DNA of 8,766 nt from CAYJAZ01 sp964369185 (lineage in GTDB: Bacteria > Desulfobacterota > Desulfovibrionia > Desulfovibrionales > Desulfovibrionaceae): positions 1 to 8,766 of the forward strand of contig CAYJEN010000058.1 of assembly GCA_964369185.1 (NCBI GenBank), given 5' to 3'. Shown piece by piece: positions 1 to 6,600 of this stretch (positions within the stretch are counted from its first letter, which is position 1; every line of letters begins with the position of its first letter). The notes under the pieces are model-generated. The model was not told where the DNA came from, ran no database searches, and worked only from the letters and a program-made list of their open reading frames with translations. A program made the translations under genes and the position numbers.

Positions 1-230
1 ACGGCTTTAGAAATTTTGAAAACTACAGATTGAGAGTACGTATTCTCTGTACATAGTTTCTAAATTGGCAGATTCCCAGAAAATTAACCTTTTTACCTGA
101 AATAAATTACTCTGAAAAATCAGCAAAAAATGGGCTTTATTCGTCCATGAAAAAATGGGCTTGCCCCTGTCTTTGGTTAAGAGCCACAAAAAGTGGTGGG
201 AAGAGTGGTGGGAGGATTTAAAAGGATACA
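1..230. other. Intergenic stretch without a convincing gene
   Basis: I see no gene here that I can support. A minus-strand frame runs through it, but it would have to begin with TTG inside the U-tract of the tRNA terminator, has no ribosome binding site and gives a protein I do not recognise. The stretch contains two short direct repeats: a 13-bp AAAAAATGGGCTT at 125-137 and 150-162, and a 12-bp tandem pair at 192-215. It may be the downstream flank of another transcription unit lying left of the window. Confidence 0.4.
192..215. repeat. 12-bp tandem duplication (two copies)
   Basis: AGTGGTGGGAAG at 192-203 is followed at once by AGTGGTGGGAGG at 204-215, with one mismatch. Two copies are too few to call a satellite. 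It most likely arose by slippage in non-coding DNA. Confidence 0.5.
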
Positions 231-259
231 AAAAAAGGTTACGATTTTCATCGTAACCT
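231..259 (-). terminator. Intrinsic terminator of the tRNA-fMet gene
   Basis: Read on the minus strand, a perfect 10-bp stem (AGGTTACGAT pairing with ATCGTAACCT; 250-259 and 236-245) closes a GAAA tetraloop and runs directly into six T residues (236-231). It starts 12 bases beyond the CCA end of the tRNA. Stem, GNRA loop and U-tract are textbook, so this unit is very probably monocistronic. Confidence 0.93.
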
Positions 260-271
260 ATTGATTCTTCT

Positions 272-348
<77 letters not shown>

Positions 349-353
349 AAAAG

Positions 354-408
354 AAAGTAGTAAGAAAAGGCTTAAATGTCAAGCATTATTTTAAAAAATA
401 ATTTTTCA
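354..408 (-). promoter_or_regulatory. Promoter of the tRNA-fMet gene, with AT-rich upstream element
   Basis: On the minus strand a consensus -35 TTGACA (382-377) is followed after 17 bases by a weaker -10, TACTTT (359-354). Directly upstream of the -35, bases 384-408 are almost pure A/T and include an 18-bp palindrome (385-402). This resembles the UP elements of strong stable-RNA promoters. The -10 ends only five bases before the mature tRNA 5' end, so the 5' leader would be very short or absent. The -35 is convincing and the -10 is less so. Confidence 0.6.
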
Positions 409-420
409 TAATAATACAAT

Positions 421-450
421 ACCTTAGCTGTGCTTTTTTATTGGCTAGGT
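421..450 (-). terminator. Possible weak terminator of the cysteine desulfidase gene
   Basis: ACCTAGC (450-444) can pair with GCTAAGGT (428-421), giving seven pairs with one bulged base and a 15-base loop. On the minus strand it is followed by ATTGTATTATTAT, which is T-rich but not a real U-tract. It lies about 90 bases after the stop codon at 537. It is the best hairpin in the gap between this gene and the tRNA promoter, but it could easily be chance. Confidence 0.3.
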
Positions 451-536
451 TAATAAAGTAATCAAAGCTTAATGATATTATCTTTTTGAATCAGATATTT
501 TATCTATAAAGTAGCATTTTGCATAATACTAGAACT

Positions 537-1811
537 CTATTTAATATTGAGCATAATCTTTAATATTTCCTTATCAGTTTCGTACATTCCATACTTTGCA
601 AGCCTGCCAACTGCAGAAATATTTTCCTCAACATCTTCTTTTAGAATTCCTGTGTATGACTTATATTCTTTATTAGCCATTGCCATATGATGTGCCATAA
701 TTGCACCGTCTAAGCTAGACGCTATCTTTGCTCCACAAGAAGCTTTTGCTCCATCGCACACAATACCTGAAATATTTGCTAGGGTATTGTTTATAGTCAT
801 TTTTATTTGGTTTATGTTTCCGCCTGCCAAGTATGTAATAGCCGCACCACTGGCACAAGATGCACTTACAGCACCACAAAAAGCGGATAATCTGCCAATT
901 GGAGTTTTTTGATGTATCGTAATTAAGCTAGAAACGGCAAGTCCTCTTAATAGTTCTTCATCTGACAAAAATTTTTCTTTTGCGTACACAATTACAGGCA
1001 CCGATGAGGCAATTCCTTGGTTTCCACTGCCTGAATTTGTTATTACTGCAATATCACTTCCACACATCCTTGCTTCTGATGCGGCACTTGCATAGGCTTT
1101 AATCTTATTATAAAGCGTATTATTAAGATCTGATTCCAGAAGTATTTTTCCAATTCCAACCCCATAAATTCCTTTAAGTCCTTCTTCGGCAATCATCATA
1201 TTTTGCTTAATAACAGGAGCATAAATCTCTTTAAGTATTTCTATTGGGGCATTATTGGCAAAATCGAAAATCTCTTCTATTGATAAGATACTTCTATCTG
1301 TATAAACTCCAAGATATTTACTGTCAGAATCTTCATCTTGAAAGATTACTTCATTATTTTTTGTTATCTTTGTAATATTTGTATGAGCATGTTTTATTTC
1401 AACAAAAGCAGATTCGTTTTTTGAAAAAACTTTTACTAGGATATGAAGTTGAGTATTACTATCTAATAACTTTACATCAGCATAATTTATTTTAAGTAGT
1501 TCAATTATCTTAGATATATCTTCCTCTTTAACCGTGCTGATTACTTGAAGCTCTTTGGAAGCATCACCGCTAACAATGCCGGCAATAGCACTTGCGGCAA
1601 TGCCATTGAGACCGTTTGTATTTGGCACTGTTACACACATCGCATTTTTTACAATATTTCCACTGCATTCAATTTCAATTTTTTCGGGCATATAGCCAAG
1701 AATTTCTTTAGCTTTTGCTGCGGCATATGCAATTGCAATAGGTTCTGTGCAACCCATAGCAGGAACGAGTTCTTCTTTTAGTATTTTTATGTATTCATTG
1801 TAGTATTTCAT
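537..1811 (-). CDS. cyuA: L-cysteine desulfidase (CyuA/YhaM, UPF0597 family)
   Basis: This 424-residue protein belongs to the family of E. coli CyuA (YhaM) and archaeal L-cysteine desulfidase. These cytosolic iron-sulfur enzymes split L-cysteine into pyruvate, ammonia and hydrogen sulfide without pyridoxal phosphate. Length matches the family (about 430). The diagnostic PAMGCTEP is at residues 17-24, a glycine-rich SGSGNQGI at 260-267, and the C-terminal half resembles the serine dehydratase alpha domain. By analogy with L-serine dehydratases, Cys312 (FCGA), Cys352 and Cys359 (VCDGAKASC) are the likely [4Fe-4S] ligands; that assignment is inference. Cys21 in the N-terminal motif is also conserved in the family. 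The ATG at 1811 has only a weak GTGA-type ribosome site but fits the family N terminus and lies about 30 bases after the predicted transcription start. No partner gene such as a cysteine transporter (cyuP) lies next to it. A related L-serine dehydratase activity cannot be excluded. Confidence 0.9.
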   Translation of the reverse strand: MKYYNEYIKILKEELVPAMGCTEPIAIAYAAAKAKEILGYMPEKIEIECSGNIVKNAMCVTVPNTNGLNGIAASAIAGIVSGDASKELQVISTVKEEDISKIIELLKINYADVKLLDSNTQLHILVKVFSKNESAFVEIKHAHTNITKITKNNEVIFQDEDSDSKYLGVYTDRSILSIEEIFDFANNAPIEILKEIYAPVIKQNMMIAEEGLKGIYGVGIGKILLESDLNNTLYNKIKAYASAASEARMCGSDIAVITNSGSGNQGIASSVPVIVYAKEKFLSDEELLRGLAVSSLITIHQKTPIGRLSAFCGAVSASCASGAAITYLAGGNINQIKMTINNTLANISGIVCDGAKASCGAKIASSLDGAIMAHHMAMANKEYKSYTGILKEDVEENISAVGRLAKYGMYETDKEILKIMLNIK

Positions 1812-1849
1812 TGATTTATCACTGTTTGTTAAAATTTAAGTATTTCTAA

Positions 1850-1878
1850 ATGATATTGTAGATGCTTTTCCTTGTCAA
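1850..1878 (-). promoter_or_regulatory. Sigma-70-type promoter of the cysteine desulfidase gene
   Basis: On the minus strand, a perfect TTGACA (1878-1873) is followed by 17 bases and TATCAT (1855-1850, five of six consensus positions). Transcription should start near 1843, leaving a leader of about 32 bases before the ATG at 1811. That is too short for a riboswitch. I see no clear operator beside it. Confidence 0.75.
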
Positions 1879-1927
1879 TATAGTTTTTAAGGAGATTGAA
1901 ATAGAACAGAATACATTTTGCTTCATG

Positions 1928-1968
1928 AGAGCATTTTTAAAAAAGCTCTAAAATCTCTTGCATTAGAG
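1928..1968 (+). promoter_or_regulatory. Paired short inverted repeats upstream of rsgA
   Basis: AGAGC (1928-1932) faces GCTCT (1945-1949), and CTCT (1955-1958) faces AGAG (1965-1968). The CTCT in the first right arm could also pair with the last AGAG, so two alternative folds are possible. The repeats lie 53-93 bases before the rsgA start, in the divergent intergenic region. I could not find a convincing rsgA promoter: TTGCAT at 1958-1963 has only a poor -10 partner. Whether these repeats act as an operator, a leader structure or nothing is unknown. Confidence 0.25.
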
Positions 1969-2020
1969 GTACAAATATTGTAATCATACTTTTGAGTCTT
2001 AGTTTTAATAAAGGTTTTTT

Positions 2021-3097
2021 ATGCATTATTTAGAAAAATATGGAATAAATGAGAGATTTCTTGCTCTTGCAAGTCAATTTCCAAATTTAGAATTAGCTAG
2101 AGTTGTTGCTCAATATAAGGGAATCTATAGACTTGCCTTTGAAAAGGGTGAAACGCTTGCAGAGATTTCAGGTAAGTTCAGCTTTGAAGTAAATGAACTC
2201 GTTGATTATCCTGCTGTCGGCGATTACGTCATGGTTCATAAAGATACTGATGCAGAGCGAGCAATTATACATCATGTGCTTCCGCGTAAAAGCACGTTTC
2301 AAAGATCTGCTGTTGGTGTAAGTAACCAATCTCAAATAGTTGCGACAAATATTGATATTGTTTTTTTGTGCATGTCTTTGAATAATAACTTTAATTTGAA
2401 TAGATTAGAGCGTTATATTTCAATAGCTTGGGATAGCGGAGCAACGCCAGTAATTCTTTTAACAAAGTCAGATTTAGCGGGCGATAAACTTCAAGAACTT
2501 ATGAGGCAAGTTGAAAGCATTGCTCTTTATACCGATATTATTACACTTTCCATGTACGATGAGGATATAAAATCAAAGTTTGCTCCTTTCATAAAAGAAG
2601 GAGTTACTGCCGCTTTTATTGGTTCTTCAGGCGTAGGAAAGTCTACTCTTATCAATAAAATTTTAGGGAATGACAATATAGCCACGCAAGAAGTTAGTTT
2701 CGATGATAAAGGAAAACACACTACCACAGGACGAGAAATTTTCTTACTTGAGTCGGGCGGAGTACTTATAGATACAGCAGGAATGCGTGAAATTGGCGTT
2801 GATAGCGCAGATCTATCTTCTTCATTTGCTGATATTGAAACACTAGCCGAAAACTGTAAGTTCAAAGACTGTACGCATAATTCAGAACCAAATTGTGCCG
2901 TGAGAAAAGCGATGGAAGAGGGTGTAATCAGTCAAAGAAGGTTTGATAACTATCTAAAAATATTGCATGAAAATTCTTACGAGGGACTTTCTTCAAAAGA
3001 ACGAGAAGAAGCAAAGCTTAATCGTATGTTTAGTGAAGTTGGTGGCATGAGGAATAGCCGTAGTGCCATACGTGAGAAACAAAAAAAGAGGTATTAA
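2021..3097 (+). CDS. rsgA: Ribosome small-subunit-dependent GTPase A (RsgA)
   Basis: RsgA is a cytosolic GTPase that binds the immature 30S subunit and is released by GTP hydrolysis late in assembly. This 358-residue protein shows the family's circularly permuted GTPase: G4 TKSD at 148-151 comes before G1 GSSGVGKS at 201-208 and G3 DTAG at 251-254. HTTT at 233-236 belongs to the switch region. An OB-fold domain precedes the GTPase (about residues 25-100, with the typical DYPAVGD at 62-68). A C-terminal zinc site follows, with Cys279, Cys284, His286 and Cys292. The first 20-25 residues are an extension beyond the short (about 290-residue) RsgA of many Bacillota, so a second paralogue elsewhere in the genome is possible. 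The start is supported by AAAGG (2010-2014) six bases before the ATG. The gene stands alone, divergent from the desulfidase and convergent with the ArsR gene. Confidence 0.95.
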   Translation: MHYLEKYGINERFLALASQFPNLELARVVAQYKGIYRLAFEKGETLAEISGKFSFEVNELVDYPAVGDYVMVHKDTDAERAIIHHVLPRKSTFQRSAVGVSNQSQIVATNIDIVFLCMSLNNNFNLNRLERYISIAWDSGATPVILLTKSDLAGDKLQELMRQVESIALYTDIITLSMYDEDIKSKFAPFIKEGVTAAFIGSSGVGKSTLINKILGNDNIATQEVSFDDKGKHTTTGREIFLLESGGVLIDTAGMREIGVDSADLSSSFADIETLAENCKFKDCTHNSEPNCAVRKAMEEGVISQRRFDNYLKILHENSYEGLSSKEREEAKLNRMFSEVGGMRNSRSAIREKQKKRY

Positions 3098-3111
3098 AAA
3101 GGTAAACCATT

Positions 3112-3143
3112 TGTTATAGGTATAGATAACATTTTATTATTAT
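3112..3143 (+). terminator. Weak AT-rich terminator after rsgA
   Basis: TGTTAT (3112-3117) pairs with ATAACA (3126-3131) around an eight-base loop. TTTT and then a T-rich run follow to 3152, overlapping the end of the convergent ArsR gene. Its position after rsgA and the T-rich tail fit a terminator, but the stem is short and lacks G-C pairs. Confidence 0.4.
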
Positions 3144-3458
3144 TTATTTTTTTTGCATTGGTTGAATTTCAAAATCGGCGATACAACACTCTTCTTGAAA
3201 GAAATTTACTACAATTTTGTGCATTTCCTCAGAGACAACACAAAGCAAAGTTCTTCCAACTCTTTTTTGATAAATAAGATTTGCCGAAACAAGGCTTGCT
3301 ATATGGTGTGACAAAGTTGAGTTTGGTATTTGCAATTTTTCTTGTAAGTTACCAACGCTTATGCCTTGTTTTCCTGTGCGAATAATATGTTTATAGATTT
3401 GTACTCGTGTTGTGTGACCAAGCTCTTTGAAGGCTTTTGCAATTGTTTCATTATTCAT
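3144..3458 (-). CDS. ArsR/SmtB-family winged-helix transcriptional repressor
   Basis: This 104-residue protein is a compact winged-helix regulator. The N-terminal helix carries KAFKELGHTTRVQIYKHI (about residues 8-25). The recognition helix is around STLSHHIASL (47-56), and the beta wing is YQKRVGRTLLCVV (63-75). Members of this family are homodimeric repressors that leave DNA on binding a metal ion or arsenite. It lacks the classic CxC in the DNA-binding helix. Instead it has adjacent Cys91-Cys92 near the C terminus (FFQEECC), as in a subgroup where C-terminal cysteines bind trivalent arsenic. The third C-terminal cysteine known in Acidithiobacillus ArsR is not present; the only other cysteine is Cys73. 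The ligand is therefore uncertain. AAGG (3468-3465) six bases before the ATG fixes the start. It has its own promoter and probable operator. No transporter, reductase or other usual target is adjacent. Confidence 0.88.
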   Translation of the reverse strand: MNNETIAKAFKELGHTTRVQIYKHIIRTGKQGISVGNLQEKLQIPNSTLSHHIASLVSANLIYQKRVGRTLLCVVSEEMHKIVVNFFQEECCIADFEIQPMQKK

Positions 3459-3472
3459 GATGTACCTTATGT

Positions 3473-3494
3473 TTTTTCTACTATTCTAGAAAAA
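3473..3494. promoter_or_regulatory. Probable operator of the ArsR-family repressor
   Basis: TTTTTCTA (3473-3480) and TAGAAAAA (3487-3494) form a perfect 8-bp inverted repeat with a six-base spacer. It begins one base downstream of the -10 (3496) and covers the expected transcription start near 3489. Size and symmetry suit a winged-helix dimer, and the position would block RNA polymerase, suggesting negative autoregulation. Binding itself is inferred. Confidence 0.65.
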
Positions 3495-3495
3495 C

Positions 3496-3524
3496 AGAAT
3501 AAAATAAGACATTTCTTTTGTCAA
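3496..3524 (-). promoter_or_regulatory. Sigma-70-type promoter of the ArsR-family gene
   Basis: On the minus strand, a perfect TTGACA (3524-3519) is followed by 17 bases and TATTCT (3501-3496, four of six consensus positions). Transcription would start near 3489, about 30 bases before the ATG. This promoter shows that the repressor gene need not be read through from the large gene upstream. Confidence 0.72.
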
Positions 3525-3550
3525 ATTTCTGCAATAAGTATCTTTGATGG

Positions 3551-3605
3551 AAATATAAGAGGATACGTGGCTCTTGTTTATAGAATCATAATCCTCTCTA
3601 TATTT
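3551..3605 (-). other. Long imperfect hairpin after the DUF4132 gene
   Basis: Arms 3551-3564 and 3591-3605 pair over 14 bp with a single bulged base, enclosing a 26-base loop. The structure starts 23 bases after the stop codon of the large gene and lies just upstream of the ArsR-gene promoter. No U-tract follows on either strand, so it is not a classic intrinsic terminator. It may be an mRNA 3'-end stabiliser or processing site, or a remnant of a small inverted-repeat element. Confidence 0.5.
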
Positions 3606-3627
3606 CCTCAGTTTCTGTATTAAGTTT

Positions 3628-6600
3628 CTATCTCAAATGCTGTAATACACTTGGATCTTTGATTTTATTATCTTCAGCAAGCATAAGTACTTTTGAAATT
3701 ATTTCGCTTGTTTTAGGGTCACTGTCGATAAATGGTAGGAATATATGTCCGCGTTGTTGCGAATGCACAGGGAAGACAGGTAACATTCCTTTTGACTTCG
3801 TATGAATTATGCCTGAACCTAAATGCAAGCTATATTCATGCAATGTACCTTTAATCATGATATGATTATTATCGAATACGTAGTTTGTAATCTTGAATAA
3901 TTCAAGGTTATGCTCTAAAATACGTTTACGCATTTCCATTGTAGATTGATTGAGCATTGGATCAACACCGCCCACATAAGCAACGCTCACAACTAAATCC
4001 ATATCACGCATTGTTTCGCTGTATAAGACCTTGCTGATATCCTTAATAGCAACTTTTTCATGAGTTTTATTATTGATAAATTCCATTTTTTCAATGCTTG
4101 GACTCTCGATTTCGCTTGGCATAAACCAATCGGCAAAGCAGTATAAATCAATACGAATATTATCTTTATGATTGATTTTTTCAAAGCCTTGCGATTCATT
4201 GATAAGCCATGAGCGAGTCTTTAATACACCCATTGCTCTGGATTTTTCAATTTGATATCCTGCAAAACGACGGCTTATACCATTTTCTTTTAATTCGTCG
4301 GCTGTAGGAGTATATACTTCTCTAAATACTTGTTTAAATGGTTGAATAATTTTCTCTTTTATAAGATATTCTTGCCAGTTTGCCCAAGTTCCGTTTTCCA
4401 ATAATTCTACAGGATGCGCTATTCTTAGTTTCGCTTTTGCTTTGATTTTTACGGTGTTACCATCAAAACCTACTAAAGAACTATCCTTTACAAAGCCAAG
4501 ATCTTTACCTGATATGAAAAGAAGATTTTGCAGGAGACTAGAAATTATCGGGTGCTTTTGCAGAGCTTGTAATTCTTCAAATTCAAGTTCATCTTCATAA
4601 ATCATTACATTTTCAAGGGTAACTCTTGCTCTTTTGAACTGTTCACGAAGGCTCTTTTGCGCTTCTTTCAATTCAAGAACGTATTCATTTTTATTGTACT
4701 TTGCAGGGACTGATTTTAACTCTTTTCCACCTTTCACTGCAATAATTTTTGCTTTTTCAACATCTTCAAGTGAAATATACACTTCAATATCGTCAATCGC
4801 TTTAGGCGTAAAGAATTGAATCATTTCTTGATAGAGTTCAGTCTCCATATTCCAAGAAAAACGTGCAGAATCTTTAAATCCATAGTTTCTTGCAAGGTTG
4901 TTCATTGCAATAGATACCTTTAAAGCCTCGCTTGCCTTTTTTTGAGCTCCAAATTGTTTCGATTCTTTTAAGAATAATTGTAGACGCTTATAACGCTTTA
5001 TTGCATCTTTCAATTTATCTTTAGCAAAAGGAATAAGTCCGTAAGCAAGTAACATCTCTTGATTACGTTTATCATTTATACGTGCTTCAACTTCTTCGAT
5101 TTTTAGTTTATCAAGAACAGCATCTGCAAAGTATTGTGCACGTTTATGCTTGCCGCCGTCAGTAATATATTTTGCAGCATTATAGAGTTTTGCAAATTCT
5201 TTTTCTCCAAGTTCGGCATAACTTTCTTTGAACCAGTTCAAATCCATTTGTCCGTTTGTAAAGTCTTGCATTTCTATATCACTATAACGACGAATAATTT
5301 TTATAGTATCATCATTACAGCTTTCGTTCATATGAGCCCTAAAGTAGTACGCCGCCTTTGCAAGACCTTTTATTCCAAGATATTCTTCAGTAAATGGAAT
5401 AAATTTCAAGTTATACATGCTTGCTTCTAGAAGTCTGGTATCAGAAATCTTATACTTTTTGAGTAGGTCTTTGTATTTTTCTGCAGTAAAATCTTCTTCA
5501 GGGCTAGTATTTGTAATGATTGTAGAAAATACATCTTTTAACGAATGCCCCGAAGAATAACAATATCCACGAGTGAATGGAGTTTTACCAAGTTTATGCA
5601 CTGTTTTTACAAAGATTTCAGCATTTTCCAGTTTACAATATCTTTGAGCCATGGATGAGAATGGAGTTTCGCTTTCGCTTCGTTCCAATTCTATTTCAAG
5701 AATTTTTTCAGCAGATTTATAATAAAACTCTTTTACCAATTCTTTTAGATGTTTAGGAGTTTCATTATTACGATAGTAATAGCTCTGTTCTTTAGCAATT
5801 GCTCCATAGAGATAACCCATTAAACACGCGTTATGATTTATAAAAATTTCTTTATAGAAATAGTCTGGCTGAACAATACCTTTTTGAACGCAAACAACTA
5901 AGCCTAAGAAAAGATTGAAGTTCAACTCAAATCTACCGTATTTTTCTTCTTTAAAGTGCGTAGATAAAAGTTCGTGAACTTGCATAAAGTTTAAAAGAAC
6001 TGCTTGTGCTGTTTTTTCATCTATTTGTTCTACTCTTGTACCAAAAACATTAGAAACTACAAATACTTGCTTGTAGAATAGTAGATTTGTAATATCAGCG
6101 CCCAAATATTCATCTTTATCGCCATAAGAACGGTATGTGCGGGTTTCTGCAACCTTTCTTGCTTTAGAGTCAATCTTTTTAGCGAGTGATTTATCTGATA
6201 AAAGCGAGTGCGCAAAATCAAGAAAAAGTATTGAATAATCAAGAATTAATTTTTCAACTTCTGGAATACCGAATAGAGTATTTTCCGCTTCATTTTCTCT
6301 AGCAAGTTTCATCATCGTTATGTAGTTATTAAGATGAATTATTTGCTTTTTAAGATTGCCTTCAGATGTATGAATTTCTTCTTTTAATTCAGATAAATCA
6401 TAGCTGAAAGTATGCTTAAAACATTCAACTGTTGAAGTAAATAAAATACTGTCACTGATATAATGACTATAGCCGAAAATGTTTGATAAAGTAAGAGAAA
6501 AAATCCAAAATGCTATAAATTCTTCATTTGTTACATCTTTTATAAGTTCAAGATATTCTTCAGAAAATGGATAGTTTCTATAGTCTTGGCTATATTCTTT

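Noticed and set aside
28..52. Short inverted repeat around a TACGTA palindrome
   Set aside because: The arms are four to five bases with mismatches and have no associated gene, so this is within chance expectation.
7..231. 74-codon minus-strand reading frame beginning with TTG
   Set aside because: The start lies next to the U-tract of the tRNA terminator, there is no ribosome binding site, and the product is not recognisable. Its low-complexity start comes from the 12-bp tandem repeat.
385..402. Perfect 18-bp A/T palindrome, considered as a bidirectional terminator
   Set aside because: It has no G-C pairs and only a two-base loop, and it sits directly upstream of the tRNA -35. It is better explained as an AT-rich upstream promoter element.
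1545..1781. Plus-strand frame inside the cysteine desulfidase gene
   Set aside because: It is antisense to a confidently assigned gene, and its composition (rich in Asn, Cys and Phe) is typical of a reverse-strand shadow.
1812..1850. Search for a riboswitch or leader upstream of the cysteine desulfidase gene
   Set aside because: The predicted leader is only about 32 bases, with no conserved aptamer features.
3366..3623. 85-codon plus-strand frame overlapping the ArsR gene and its promoter
   Set aside because: It is antisense to a clear winged-helix gene and crosses its promoter, operator and the 3551-3605 hairpin. No recognisable protein results.
5134..5430. 98-codon plus-strand frame and similar ones inside the DUF4132 gene (for example 4634-4819 and 6743-6940)
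   Set aside because: They are antisense to the long open frame. Their hydrophobic, Phe/Ser-rich products are what reverse-strand reading of Lys/Glu-rich helical protein gives.
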